64,000 bases of DNA from CAYYTU01 sp964474655 (GTDB lineage Bacteria > Chloroflexota > Anaerolineae > B4-G1), in assembly GCA_964474655.1 (NCBI GenBank), contig CAYYTU010000011.1, positions 1 through 64,000 of the forward strand, read 5' to 3'. Every line of letters begins with the position of its first letter. The stretch's first letter is position 1. Under the pieces are notes generated by a model. It saw only the letters and a list, made by a program, of their open reading frames with translations. It had not been told where the DNA came from and did not search any database. A program made the position numbers and the translations under genes. Of this stretch, positions 7,994 through 17,088 are shown piece by piece.

Positions 7994-9901
7994 CTAGGCC
8001 TCGCTGAATTCCCCCTCAATGACGTCCTCATCATCCGGCGATCCTCCAGCGGGTCGATCGCCAGCAGTTGCGCCGGCGGTTGCGCCGGCCGGGGCCCCTT
8101 GCTGATACATCGAAGCACCCAGTTCTTGCATCACCTCTCCCAGCTCCTTGGTCTGGCGGCGGAGGGCAGTCAGGTCATCATCCTCAAGCACGCCCTTGAG
8201 CGCCGCGATCTTCGACTCTATCTTGGAACGCATCGCTTCCGGTATCTGCTCGCCTTGCTCTCGGAGCAGCTTATCGGCGGCGTAGGCCGTGCTGCTGGCT
8301 TTGTTACGCGCCTCCACCAGATCTCGACGATGGCGATCCCGCTCGCGGTATTCTTCTGCCTCGTCCACCATACGATCGATCTCCTCGTCGGAGAGTCCGC
8401 TGGAAGGGATGACCTCCATCGACTGCTCGCGCCCGGTGGCCTTGTCCTCAGCCGAAACGTTGAGAATGCCGTTGGCATCAATATCGAACGTGACCTCAAT
8501 TTTAGGGACACCTCGCGGGGCCGGCGGAATGCCATCCAGGATGAACTTGCCCAGGCTCTTGTTATCAGCCGCCATCGAACGCTCGCCCTGCACCACGTGA
8601 ATCTCTACCTGGGTCTGATTATCCGAAGCGGTAGAGAAAACCTGGCTCTTACGGGTCGGCACAGTGGTATTGCGCTCAATCAGCGGAGTAGAGATGCCAC
8701 CCAGCGTCTCAATACTGAGCGTCAGCGGGGTAACGTCGAGCAGGAGAACGTCCTTGACCTCGCCGCCAAGCACGCCGCCCTGGATAGCTGCGCCCAGCGC
8801 CACCACCTCGTCGGGGTTGACGCCCCTGTGTGGCTCCTTGCCAAAGAAAGCCTCCACGCGCTCTCGGATGGCGGGCATGCGCGTCTGCCCCCCGACCAGG
8901 ATGACCTCATCCATATCGGAAGCTTCCAGACCGGCATCAGAGAGGGCTTGCTTGCACGGTTCCAAGGTGCCATCGATCAAATCCCGGGTCAGTTGCTCTA
9001 GCTTGGCTCGTGTGATCCTCATCTGGAGATGCTTAGGCCCGGAGGCATCAGCAGTGATGAAGGGTAGGTTGATCTCGGCCTCCATCATAGTGCTCAGCTC
9101 GATCTTGGCGCTCTCGGCGGCCTCCTTCAAGCGCTGGAGCGACTGGCGATCCTGGCGCAAGTCAATGCCCTGCTTGCGATCGAACTCGTCGGCCACGTAA
9201 TCAATGAGCCGACGATCCCAATCATCGCCGCCGAGGAACGTATCCCCGCTGGTCGAGCGGACCTCAAAGACGCCCTCGCCGACGTCGAGAATCGAGACAT
9301 CGAAAGTGCCACCACCCAGATCGAAGACAGCGATGGTCTCATCCTTATCATTATCCAGCCCATAGGCCAACGACGAAGCTGTCGGCTCGTTGATGATGCG
9401 CAAAACCTCCAGCCCAGCAATTTTGCCGGCGTCTTTGGTCGCTTGGCGCTGGCTATCGTTGAAGTAGGCTGGCACGGTAATCACGGCCCTGGTGACCTCT
9501 TCGCCCAGATAAGCCTCAGCGTCGGCCCGGATCTTCTGCAAGATCATGGCCGAAATTTCCGGCGGGCTGTACTCATCATCCCCCATCCAGACGCGCACAT
9601 CACCATTGATCGCCTCGGTGACTTTATAAGGCACTAGCTCAATCGCCTTCTGCACTTGAGGATCATCAAACTTGCGCCCCATGAAGCGCTTGATGGAGAA
9701 AATAGTGTTTTGGGGGTTGACGATGGCCTGACGCTTGGCGACCTGTCCGACCATCCGCTCACCCGAATCCGGGTTGATTGCCACAACTGACGGGAATAAT
9801 CGTCCTCCTTCAGCACTGGGGATGACGGTAGGCTCCCCTCCCAGCATAACAGCACAGACCGAATTAGTCGTGCCTAAATCGATACCAACAATTCTGCCCA
9901 T
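7994..9901 (-). CDS. dnaK: Chaperone protein DnaK (Hsp70)
   Basis: 635-residue Hsp70. The N-terminal ATPase starts GRIVGIDLGTTNS. It has the phosphate-binding loops FDLGGGTFDVSIL and VILVGGQTRMPAI. The interdomain linker is DVLLLDVTPLTLSIETLGG, the substrate-binding beta-domain follows, then a helical lid, and an Ala/Gly-rich tail ends in DDEDVIEGEFSEA, close to the usual EEVD-like acidic end. The gene lies three bases after grpE and is controlled by the CIRCE-containing hrcA promoter. It folds and disaggregates proteins with GrpE and DnaJ in the cytoplasm. Confidence 0.97.
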   Translation of the reverse strand: MGRIVGIDLGTTNSVCAVMLGGEPTVIPSAEGGRLFPSVVAINPDSGERMVGQVAKRQAIVNPQNTIFSIKRFMGRKFDDPQVQKAIELVPYKVTEAINGDVRVWMGDDEYSPPEISAMILQKIRADAEAYLGEEVTRAVITVPAYFNDSQRQATKDAGKIAGLEVLRIINEPTASSLAYGLDNDKDETIAVFDLGGGTFDVSILDVGEGVFEVRSTSGDTFLGGDDWDRRLIDYVADEFDRKQGIDLRQDRQSLQRLKEAAESAKIELSTMMEAEINLPFITADASGPKHLQMRITRAKLEQLTRDLIDGTLEPCKQALSDAGLEASDMDEVILVGGQTRMPAIRERVEAFFGKEPHRGVNPDEVVALGAAIQGGVLGGEVKDVLLLDVTPLTLSIETLGGISTPLIERNTTVPTRKSQVFSTASDNQTQVEIHVVQGERSMAADNKSLGKFILDGIPPAPRGVPKIEVTFDIDANGILNVSAEDKATGREQSMEVIPSSGLSDEEIDRMVDEAEEYRERDRHRRDLVEARNKASSTAYAADKLLREQGEQIPEAMRSKIESKIAALKGVLEDDDLTALRRQTKELGEVMQELGASMYQQGAPAGATAGATAGDRPAGGSPDDEDVIEGEFSEA

Positions 9902-9904
9902 CGG

Positions 9905-10522
9905 TTATGACTCCTTCTCGTCTTCACTATCCACTTTTTCGCTCTCCTCTGGCTCGGCCGGCGGCGCCTTCGCCACTCTCACCAGGGCCGGGCGCAGCAC
10001 ACGCTCTCCAAGGACGTAACCACGCTGCACTTCGCCGATGATCTGACCAGCTTCATAGCCCTCCGTCACCTCGTGGGTGACCGCTTCGTGATAGCGGGGA
10101 TCGAACCTCTCCCCCACCGTCTCAATCGGCTCGACGTTCTCCGAGCGGAGGATACCATCCAACTTCCGCTTGATCATCACGATCCCGTCAGTCCAGGTCA
10201 AAAGGTCCAAGACCTCCGGCATCGTCGACATAGCTCGTTCAAAGTCGTCCAGGACAGGCAAGAGTTTGCGCAGCAGATCTGCATTGGCCAGATCCCTCAC
10301 CCGCGCCTGTTCCGCGCGTTGACGCTTCTTATAATTGGAAAACTCGGCCTGAGCCCGCTGCCAGCCATCAAGATACTCATCGGCCTGCGCCTCGGCTTCC
10401 TCCAGCGCAGCCTGCAACGCCTCCACTTCATCCGATCGCCCGACCTGTTTATCAACAGATTCTGTCTTGGTGGTTTCCACATCGCCCTGAGCGTCATTAG
10501 TCACCGGTTTGTCACTCATCAT
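9905..10522 (-). CDS. grpE: Nucleotide exchange factor GrpE
   Basis: 205-residue GrpE. An acidic, disordered N-terminus (about 40 residues) leads into the long coiled-coil helix (EAQADEYLDGWQRAQAEFSN) and the C-terminal beta domain, including the signature around RFDPRYHEAV and GQIIGEVQRGYVLGERVLRPALVRVA. It releases ADP from DnaK. AAGGAG lies six bases before ATG 10522. The start overlaps the hrcA stop by 11 bp, so translation is likely coupled to hrcA. Confidence 0.95.
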   Translation of the reverse strand: MMSDKPVTNDAQGDVETTKTESVDKQVGRSDEVEALQAALEEAEAQADEYLDGWQRAQAEFSNYKKRQRAEQARVRDLANADLLRKLLPVLDDFERAMSTMPEVLDLLTWTDGIVMIKRKLDGILRSENVEPIETVGERFDPRYHEAVTHEVTEGYEAGQIIGEVQRGYVLGERVLRPALVRVAKAPPAEPEESEKVDSEDEKES

Positions 10523-11624
10523 CTTGATCTCCTTGCAATTTCACGGTAGCGTCTCCCAACGATCCTCCATCTGGCACGTCCGTCGAATCGACGTACACAT
10601 CGTACACAAGATCGGACAGCAGCTCCGCCATAAAGCTCACCGCCGAGATAGCACGACCGTAGAGCATTCGAGTGGGGCCTACGACACCCAGCGCCCCGGT
10701 GGAATGCTCGGCTACTCCATAACGCGCCAACACCAGGCTGCAGGTACGCAAACGCGCCCAGCGGCCCTCGCCGCCGACCAGCACGCGGACGCTGCCTACC
10801 TCTGAGCTCAACACCTCTGTCATCACAGCACGCAGGAAGCTCCGCTCTTCTATTACCTGCACAATGGCATGCGCCTCTTCTCCCTCCGCAAACTCGGGCT
10901 TCTGCAAGACCTCGCTCAGCCCATCGCTATAGATCGGGCTTGAAGAAGGCGTATCGACGCGGGACATAATATTCATCACCAGTCCGATGACGTCACTTTC
11001 AAAAGGAGAAAGGCCCTTTTCCCGCTCCTCAATCTCCTCAATGGTCAGACCATTGCATAGGCGATTGATCTTGCCGCTGACCTCATCGAGCTTCTCCTGG
11101 CTAAGTGGCTCGTTCAGCCGCAACATCCGCTGCTTGACCAAGCCGCCCTGCAACACCAGAATCAGCAAAACACCCACTCCTTGCGTGGAGATGAGTTGCA
11201 AATGCTTATAGCGCGATTGTTCAGCCTGTGGAGCGGTGACAACGGCGGCCTCACGCGCCGTACGCGCCAGGATAGAAGCCGCCAAGGGCATCCATTGCTC
11301 CAAATTATGACGGGCCTGATGGAACTGATGGACGATAGTCAGCCGCTCACGAAGCGGCAGGGTCACTTCACCCAGCAAGCGTTCGACGAAGTAGCGATAG
11401 CCCTCGTGTGTGGGCACCCGCCCAGCCGAAGTATGCGGATGCGTCAGATGCCCCGCCTCCTCCAGATACGCCAGCTCGTTACGGACGGTAGCAGAGCTGA
11501 CCGGCAAATTATACTGTTCGACCAAAGCTCGCGAGCTGACGGGAGATGCGGTCTTCACATACTCCCGTACGGTCAGACCCAGGATCGTCTGTTGGCGCGT
11601 CGTCAATTCAATCTGTTCATCCAT
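10512..11624 (-). CDS. hrcA: Heat-inducible transcription repressor HrcA
   Basis: 370-residue repressor. The N-terminal winged helix includes LTTRQQTILGLTVREYVKTA and the conserved SSATVRNELAYLEEAGHL and PHTSAGRVPTHEGYRYFV segments. A GAF-like effector/dimerisation domain fills the rest. It binds CIRCE, and its activity depends on GroEL in known systems. The start is ATG 11624; an upstream in-frame TTG would lie within the operator region. No good Shine-Dalgarno sequence precedes it. The CIRCE element is 11 bases upstream, so the operon is autoregulated. Confidence 0.95.
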   Translation of the reverse strand: MDEQIELTTRQQTILGLTVREYVKTASPVSSRALVEQYNLPVSSATVRNELAYLEEAGHLTHPHTSAGRVPTHEGYRYFVERLLGEVTLPLRERLTIVHQFHQARHNLEQWMPLAASILARTAREAAVVTAPQAEQSRYKHLQLISTQGVGVLLILVLQGGLVKQRMLRLNEPLSQEKLDEVSGKINRLCNGLTIEEIEEREKGLSPFESDVIGLVMNIMSRVDTPSSSPIYSDGLSEVLQKPEFAEGEEAHAIVQVIEERSFLRAVMTEVLSSEVGSVRVLVGGEGRWARLRTCSLVLARYGVAEHSTGALGVVGPTRMLYGRAISAVSFMAELLSDLVYDVYVDSTDVPDGGSLGDATVKLQGDQDDE

Positions 11625-11634
11625 AACACACAAC

Positions 11635-11661
11635 TTAGCACTCTATTGAACAGAGTGCTAA
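11635..11661 (-). promoter_or_regulatory. CIRCE operator
   Basis: A perfect inverted repeat, TTAGCACTC (11635-11643), 9-bp spacer, GAGTGCTAA (11653-11661), identical to the HrcA consensus. It lies between the promoter and the hrcA start, so bound HrcA would block transcription of the whole chaperone operon. Confidence 0.97.
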
Positions 11662-11674
11662 GTCTTAAATAGGT

Positions 11675-11703
11675 ATGATACCACGCCGGGGAAGAGGTGT
11701 CAA
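11675..11703 (-). promoter_or_regulatory. Promoter of the hrcA operon
   Basis: On the minus strand TTGACA (11698-11703) is separated by 17 bp from TATCAT (11675-11680). Transcription would start just before the CIRCE element. Confidence 0.85.
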
Positions 11704-11780
11704 TTCAATCTTAACAAGACAGCAGAGATCCGCAGAACAAAGCCAAAGAATCACAGCCAGCCACGAGCAAGCTGACCGCG

Positions 11781-12236
11781 TTATGCCTCCTCCGCCTCCT
11801 CTGCGCGGTCGAGATGCCGAGGCTCAGGCGCCCCGGACGTATCGTCTTGCCGATGCTTCACCACATACTCCCCTTCAACCATAGCGGAATCGCTCTTATG
11901 ATCGACCACACGCCATTCTTCGATCTGGGCCCCGAGCGATTCCAGATGCTCCCGCACTACCGTCGGGGGGGCCAGCTCAACGAAGAGCTTTAGCCCCAGC
12001 AACACGACGGCCACATCATCCAGCTGGCCTAACCCCAGCACCACATCCGGGAGAATATCAAGCGGAAAGAGCACATAAGCCACAGCCAGCGGCGGGATCA
12101 GCTTGGACCACACAGAGACTCGCTGATCAAAGAACAAACGCCACGCCAATCGCACCTGCCGCACGGCGTCATCCCACCAGGTTGGCAGGATACCTTTCTC
12201 CGAAAGCCGCTCAATCGATCGCCTTTTTTCGCTCAT
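11781..12236 (-). CDS. YkvA family protein (DUF1232)
   Basis: 151-residue protein. A hydrophobic central hairpin carries the DUF1232 signature YVLFPLDILPDVV followed by GLGQLDDVAVV and a second hydrophobic stretch. A charged C-terminal tail follows. The ATG at 12236 is preceded by AAGGAG at ideal spacing. The upstream in-frame ATG at 12278 lies between the TATAAT box and the expected transcription start, so it is excluded. DUF1232 proteins are small membrane-associated proteins of unknown function. It is divergent from rsmG. Confidence 0.8.
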   Translation of the reverse strand: MSEKRRSIERLSEKGILPTWWDDAVRQVRLAWRLFFDQRVSVWSKLIPPLAVAYVLFPLDILPDVVLGLGQLDDVAVVLLGLKLFVELAPPTVVREHLESLGAQIEEWRVVDHKSDSAMVEGEYVVKHRQDDTSGAPEPRHLDRAEEAEEA

Positions 12237-12281
12237 CACTCGCTCCTTATACCCATCAAGCCCAACGTTATCTGTCATGCT

Positions 12282-12310
12282 ATTATAATGTCGCCCCCCG
12301 AACGCGCAAC
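12282..12310 (-). promoter_or_regulatory. Promoter of the YkvA-like gene
   Basis: A perfect TATAAT (12282-12287, minus strand) with a weak -35 (TTGCGC) about 16 bp upstream. It decides the start of the downstream gene by placing the mRNA start after the ATG at 12278. Confidence 0.5.
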
Positions 12311-12362
12311 CGCTCAACCTCCGGATCAGAAAAAGCCTTGGAAAAGCCGAGAGGCGCTCCGA

Positions 12363-12391
12363 TTGACATGCCCGCCTACTTCTGATATAGT
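12363..12391 (+). promoter_or_regulatory. Promoter of rsmG
   Basis: TTGACA (12363-12368), 17-bp spacer, TATAGT (12386-12391) with an extended TG at 12383-12384. It predicts a leader of about 30 nt before ATG 12429. Confidence 0.8.
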
Positions 12392-12428
12392 CTCGTTGGG
12401 AATCCGCAAGCAAGAGATTCAACAGACT

Positions 12429-13187
12429 ATGACTCAGGCTATGGCAAACACACACGGAAAGCGAAACTGGGAAACTTTAACTGCCGGCGCCCGCGAGCTG
12501 AATATCCCACTCACCGAACACCACTTGGCGGCCTTTGAGACCTGTTACCAAGAGATGGTGACGTGGAACGAGCGCTTCAATCTGACGGCCATCACCGATT
12601 GGGAGAACGTGCTGGTGCGTCACTTCCTCGATTCACTCTCGTGCCTCAAAGCATTGCCGCAAAATAAACTGGCTGCTGGTGCGCAAGTGATCGACGTCGG
12701 CAGCGGCGCTGGCTACCCTGGCATACCGCTCAAGATCATTCATCCCGGCATACGATTGACGCTGCTGGATTCGACCGCCAAGAAAGTCAACTTTTTGCGA
12801 CACCTGACGGAGACGCTGGGCCTGGAGCACGTGCGTGCAATACACGCCCGGTCGGAGCAGCTAGGGCAAGACCCGGCTCACCGTGAACAGTATGATTGGG
12901 CTCTGGCCCGGGCCGTGGCCAAGATGCCAACCCTGGTAGAATACTTGCTGCCGCTCGTCCACGTCGGCGGTGCAGTGCTGGCACAAAAAGGCAGCGATGC
13001 CCCCTCCGAAGTCCAGGCCGCCGAGAGCGCCATCGAGACGCTGGGCGGTCGCGTGCGCCAGCTAGTGCCAGTGGAGCTGCGAGGGCTGGCCGAGACCCGC
13101 TATTTGGTAGTGATCGACAAGGTGGCCGCCACGCCAAGCAAGTACCCGCGGCGGCCCGGTATGCCGGACAAGCGCCCCCTCAAATGA
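12429..13187 (+). CDS. rsmG: 16S rRNA (guanine527-N7)-methyltransferase RsmG (GidB)
   Basis: 252-residue SAM-dependent methyltransferase. Family landmarks are KWNERFNLT-like VTWNERFNLTAI, the RHFLDSLS motif, the SAM loop VIDVGSGAGYPGIPLKI, LLDSTAKKVNFL, and ARAVAKMPTLVEYLLPL. It would add N7-methyl to G527 of 16S rRNA in the 530 loop. The start at 12429 follows the strong promoter at 12363-12391; earlier in-frame codons lie upstream of the transcription start. Only a weak AAGAGA site precedes it. Confidence 0.93.
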   Translation: MTQAMANTHGKRNWETLTAGARELNIPLTEHHLAAFETCYQEMVTWNERFNLTAITDWENVLVRHFLDSLSCLKALPQNKLAAGAQVIDVGSGAGYPGIPLKIIHPGIRLTLLDSTAKKVNFLRHLTETLGLEHVRAIHARSEQLGQDPAHREQYDWALARAVAKMPTLVEYLLPLVHVGGAVLAQKGSDAPSEVQAAESAIETLGGRVRQLVPVELRGLAETRYLVVIDKVAATPSKYPRRPGMPDKRPLK

Positions 13188-13226
13188 GCATCCTCTTTCC
13201 GCTCCGCCCAAACAGGAGTAACGACT

Positions 13227-14081
13227 ATGACACCAATCGCACTTATCACTGATACCGATGCCAGCCTACCGGCCGACGTCGCAGAGCAACACAACATCCG
13301 ACAGGTGCCCATCGCCGTCCACTTCGGCGAAGAGACGTTCAAGACCGGGATCGACATCGACGATGCGGAACTCTTCGCCCGAGTTGACCGCGAGGGCACC
13401 CTGCCCAAAACATCAGCGCCGACGCCGGGCGACTTCCTGACCGCTTATCAAGACGCCTTCGCGCAAGGAGCGGAGGCGGTCATCTGCTTCTGCGTAAGTA
13501 GCAAGGTCAGCGGAACCTACAAGGCCGCTCGCACCGCCCGCGAGATGGTGCCAGAGCACGACGTCACCGTGGTGGACACACAGAGCATCTCAATGGGGCA
13601 GGGCTTTATGGCTATCGCAGCCGCCGAAGCAGCCCACGACGGCGCATCCAAGCAAGCGATCATTGAACACGCGATGGCAGTCCGCGAACGCACGGCCCTC
13701 TACGCGGCGCTATCGACGCTCAAATACTTGGCCATGAGCGGACGGGTCGGGCACCTCACTGCAGGGATGGCGAGCTTGCTGAGCATCAAGCCTATCTTGA
13801 GCTTACAAGGCGGCGAGCTGGCCCTGCTGGAGCGCGTGCGCACACGTCGCAAAGCATGGAGCCGAGTGATCAAGCGGACCGAGGAAACGCTGAATGGGCG
13901 GGCAGTGGAACGTATGGCTCTGCTTCAAGTCGATGCAGAGCGCGACGCCCATCAGATCGAGCAACAAGTGCGCGAACGCCTTCCCTGCCCTTCAAACATC
14001 CTCATCGCCGAGCTGACGCCCGGCCTCTCAGCTCACACCGGCGCCGGCCTGGTAGGCGTGGTGGTCGTGGCCGAAGGGTAG
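13227..14081 (+). CDS. DegV family fatty-acid-binding protein
   Basis: 284-residue DegV protein. The N-terminal domain begins IALITDTDASLPADVAEQ and includes TSAPTPGDFLTAYQDAF. The second domain contains VDTQSISMGQGFM and LKYLAMSGRVG. The fold binds a fatty acid; in Firmicutes such proteins (FakB) present it to the kinase FakA. No fakA is in this window, so the partner is not visible. AGGAG precedes the ATG by 8 bases. It lies 39 bp after rsmG and may be co-transcribed with it. Confidence 0.9.
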   Translation: MTPIALITDTDASLPADVAEQHNIRQVPIAVHFGEETFKTGIDIDDAELFARVDREGTLPKTSAPTPGDFLTAYQDAFAQGAEAVICFCVSSKVSGTYKAARTAREMVPEHDVTVVDTQSISMGQGFMAIAAAEAAHDGASKQAIIEHAMAVRERTALYAALSTLKYLAMSGRVGHLTAGMASLLSIKPILSLQGGELALLERVRTRRKAWSRVIKRTEETLNGRAVERMALLQVDAERDAHQIEQQVRERLPCPSNILIAELTPGLSAHTGAGLVGVVVVAEG

Positions 14082-14106
14082 GCTTACCCGACACCGCGCC
14101 TTAGCG

Positions 14107-14134
14107 TTGCTCCAATTACCGATTGTGTTACAAT
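14107..14134 (+). promoter_or_regulatory. Promoter of the LCP family gene
   Basis: TTGCTC (14107-14112), 16-bp spacer, TACAAT (14129-14134) with an extended TG at 14126-14127. The leader would be about 100 nt. Confidence 0.55.
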
Positions 14135-14238
14135 AACAACCTTACGGTGGAAGCGGTGTCTTCAGCCTGGATCTATCCAGAGCCGGCTTTCACCTACAGA
14201 GAGACTGGGACCGAACCCCGTCTGTGGGAGGTAGAGCC

Positions 14239-15633
14239 GTGGGAAGTAATGACCAGAAAACCAACCTCATCGAAACAATCATCACCGGCAGCCTGGTCGT
14301 CATTTTGCTGACGGTAGCGGCTGTAGCGGGGATGTTCGTCTTTGATCGCGTGCGACAGCTTATCGCTGCCTCCGATTCGCCTCCCCCCTTCTCTTCCTCC
14401 AATGGAGGCGAGACGTCTGAAGGAGTAGATTACGAGAAAGGAGACCCACTGCCGGTCTGGCAAGGGACCGAGCGCGTCAACGTGCTGCTGATGGGCATCG
14501 ATCAGCGCGAAGGCGAGGACGGGCCCTGGCGCACCGACACGATGCTGGTACTGACGCTCGATCCGGTCACGATGACGGGGGGGATGTTGTCGATCCCGCG
14601 TGACCTCTGGGTGCCGATCCCAGGCTACGAGGAGGGGCGCATCAACACGGCGCATTACCTTGGCGAGATCGACGATTACCCCGGCGGCGGGCCGGCCCTG
14701 GCGGTCAAGACGGTGCAGTATAACCTGGGGGTGACGATTCACCACTACGCCCGCGTCAACTTCACCGCCTTCGAGGAAATCGTCGATATGATCGGCGGAG
14801 TCGACATCTACGTGGAAGAAGAGATCAACGACCCGGCCTACCCCGACGAAAATTATGGCTACGATCCACTCTACATCCCGGCCGGCGAACAACACTTCGA
14901 CGGCGAGATGGCACTCAAGTACGCTCGCACCAGACACAGCGGGGGCGGAGACTTCGACCGCGCCAAACGCCAGCAGCAAGTTCTCATGGCCATCTTCAAG
15001 AAAGTCACGCGGCTTGATATGCTGCCCCAGCTGGCCTCGAAGGCACCCGATTTATGGCGCACCTTACAAGACTCGATCGCCACGAACCTCTCGCTGGAGC
15101 AGATCATCGCTCTGGCCCGGTTGGCCAGCCAGGTTGAACCCGAAAATATCGAACACGACGTGATCGACGAGGACTATACTCAATTCTGGACCACACCCGA
15201 AGAGCAACAAGTATTGATCCCAGTGCGAGAAAAGATGCGCGAACTGCGAGACAAAATCTTCACCGCCGAATCCCCCCCACCAGAAGCAACGACAGAGCCA
15301 ACAACCGAGGCCACCAGCGACCCCACCGCCAAGATGGAAGAGGAAGCCGCCATCATCGAGGTACTGAACGGAACGACGACAACCGGCCTTGCCAGTCGCA
15401 CCAGCGAGTACCTCAAACGGAAAGGTGTGGATGTAGCTCACACCGGCAACGCCGATAGCACCAACATCACCGACACGCTGATCGTGGCCCATACAGACAA
15501 ACCCCATACTGCCGGCTACGTGGCCCAGATCCTCTCCCTACCCGATTCAGCCGTGGTGAACGGGTCCGATCCCGCCGCGGAGTACGACATCTCCATCATC
15601 CTAGGCGCTGACTATCAGCCGCCAGAGGAATAG
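14239..15633 (+). CDS. LytR-CpsA-Psr (LCP) family protein with LytR_C domain
   Basis: 464-residue membrane-anchored protein. One membrane segment lies near residues 10-32, with a short Ser/Pro linker after it. The LCP catalytic domain follows, with VNVLLMGIDQREGEDGP, RTDTMLVLTLDP, and SIPRDLWVPIPGY, plus later conserved Arg/Asp residues in KYARTRHSGGGDFDRAKRQQ. A Thr/Glu-rich linker leads to a LytR_C domain (from about residue 370, starting IIEVLNGTT). LCP enzymes transfer glycopolymers from lipid carriers to the cell wall or envelope. The start is GTG 14239, seven bases after GGAGGT; an earlier in-frame GTG at 14224 lies over that site. Confidence 0.9.
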   Translation: MGSNDQKTNLIETIITGSLVVILLTVAAVAGMFVFDRVRQLIAASDSPPPFSSSNGGETSEGVDYEKGDPLPVWQGTERVNVLLMGIDQREGEDGPWRTDTMLVLTLDPVTMTGGMLSIPRDLWVPIPGYEEGRINTAHYLGEIDDYPGGGPALAVKTVQYNLGVTIHHYARVNFTAFEEIVDMIGGVDIYVEEEINDPAYPDENYGYDPLYIPAGEQHFDGEMALKYARTRHSGGGDFDRAKRQQQVLMAIFKKVTRLDMLPQLASKAPDLWRTLQDSIATNLSLEQIIALARLASQVEPENIEHDVIDEDYTQFWTTPEEQQVLIPVREKMRELRDKIFTAESPPPEATTEPTTEATSDPTAKMEEEAAIIEVLNGTTTTGLASRTSEYLKRKGVDVAHTGNADSTNITDTLIVAHTDKPHTAGYVAQILSLPDSAVVNGSDPAAEYDISIILGADYQPPEE

Positions 15634-15702
15634 CTCGAGAGTCACAAACCCCAGATCTATGATCACCTGGACCAATATCAGGGCAGCCCTGCCCAGCCCA
15701 GT

Positions 15703-16824
15703 ATGAAGCATAAGCCAACCAAGACACGTTCACGACGCTGGGCTCTGGTAATTGTCACGCTCCTGCTCGCAGCGCTGGCGGCATGGTTATGGCCCAGCAT
15801 CCTCTCGCTCTACCAACAGGAACGCGGTGGGCGCTTACTCGACCAGGCCCTGGAGGCCGAAGGGCACGATACGCAACAAGAATCCTGGCCCTTGCTTTGG
15901 GAGACACTTGACGACCGAGAAGCACAAGCGCTGACGGAGCAAGCCGCCGCTCGATTCCACGCCGCCATCGCCGCCGCACCGCGGCACTCCCAGGCCCACC
16001 GCTGGCTGGGACGGGCATTGCTGCTGCTGGGCAAACCTCACTCTGCCGCCGAAGCCTTTTCCACCTACGTGAACCAACGTCCTGACAATCCTCTGGGCTA
16101 TTGGGAGCTCGGCCTGGCCTACCATAGATTGGCCCAGCAAACAGAAATTAACGTTCACTGGCAATTTGACGCCGAACTCGACGTATCGCCCACCAGCCTC
16201 GTAACGGCTTCTAACAGGGGGACCGCATCGCTGCCGATGGCCGAAGTTGAAACACCGTACAGAGTAATAGAAACCCCCTACTGCGAACATGGCGAAGCAC
16301 CCGCCTCCTGCTTCGTAAACACAACCGAGTGGGCGATGCCCAATGCACCACAAGAGCCGCTACGGATGCCGAATAGCGCAATGCGGCGCGAAGTCCTGTT
16401 CATGCATCCTCCAGCACAAGCCACCTTCACCACCACATTGCCGGTGACGCCGACGACGCTGACGTTCTGGATGGGCATCAACCCGGCGGTATGGACGGCA
16501 ATGGGCGACGGCGTCGTTTATCACGTAGCAGTTGCGGATAGCACAGTCTTTACCCACGCGCTGACGATAGAACAAGCGCGGCAAGGCTGGCAACCGGCGC
16601 AAGTCGATCTAAGCACCCGGTCCGAGCAGACGGTACGCCTGACACTGGCGACGAACCCCGGCCCTGACGATAATGGCAGCGGCGACTGGGCCGGCTGGGC
16701 CGATGTACGGATAACAACAGGAGAAACAGCCACATTGGCGCTGCTTGACCCAGATCGGCTGGCGACAGCGACCTGGGAAGAAGGTGGATTCACCCGACAG
16801 GCATACGGTCATTTTGTCGAATAA
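15703..16824 (+). CDS. Membrane-anchored TPR protein of unknown function
   Basis: 373 residues. A basic N-terminus precedes one membrane segment (about residues 14-32). Residues 80-140 form two TPR-like helical pairs (SQAHRWLGRALLLLGKPHSA and GYWELGLAYHRLAQQ). The C-terminal 200 residues look beta-rich with a carbohydrate-binding-module or jelly-roll style pattern and contain two cysteines. No catalytic motif is recognised. It starts 69 bp after the LCP gene on the same strand, so a role in envelope polymer assembly is possible but only inferred. There is no strong ribosome binding site. Confidence 0.7.
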   Translation: MKHKPTKTRSRRWALVIVTLLLAALAAWLWPSILSLYQQERGGRLLDQALEAEGHDTQQESWPLLWETLDDREAQALTEQAAARFHAAIAAAPRHSQAHRWLGRALLLLGKPHSAAEAFSTYVNQRPDNPLGYWELGLAYHRLAQQTEINVHWQFDAELDVSPTSLVTASNRGTASLPMAEVETPYRVIETPYCEHGEAPASCFVNTTEWAMPNAPQEPLRMPNSAMRREVLFMHPPAQATFTTTLPVTPTTLTFWMGINPAVWTAMGDGVVYHVAVADSTVFTHALTIEQARQGWQPAQVDLSTRSEQTVRLTLATNPGPDDNGSGDWAGWADVRITTGETATLALLDPDRLATATWEEGGFTRQAYGHFVE

Positions 16825-16934
16825 CTTTATGCTTCCGTCCAGATCGCCTATTTGCCCGCCCAGAGCTATGAACAACGACGTAAACAACAACCCAATCGTT
16901 CACCCGGCCGGAACATTGAGCGAACCACCTCGAA

Positions 16935-16963
16935 TTGACAGAACGCCTTCCATCACGTATAGT
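16935..16963 (+). promoter_or_regulatory. Promoter of the zinc-ribbon/cold-shock gene
   Basis: TTGACA (16935-16940), 17-bp spacer, TATAGT (16958-16963). The predicted leader is about 120 nt, unusually long for this window and in line with cold-shock genes, which often have regulatory leaders. Confidence 0.75.
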
Positions 16964-17088
16964 TATAGCTCGAGCGACTGAAAGCTACCATGCGCCGAGC
17001 CATTCCCGTTCGCAGAAATCGATCACAGCTGAATACTGGAATGTCCCCAGCGCAATATTTTGAATCAATCTAATACCAGGAGGTTTGA

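Noticed and set aside
7964..9001. 345-codon open frame antisense to dnaK
   Set aside because: It mirrors the conserved dnaK frame, lacks a ribosome binding site, and has a His/Leu/Arg-rich composition typical of antisense shadows.
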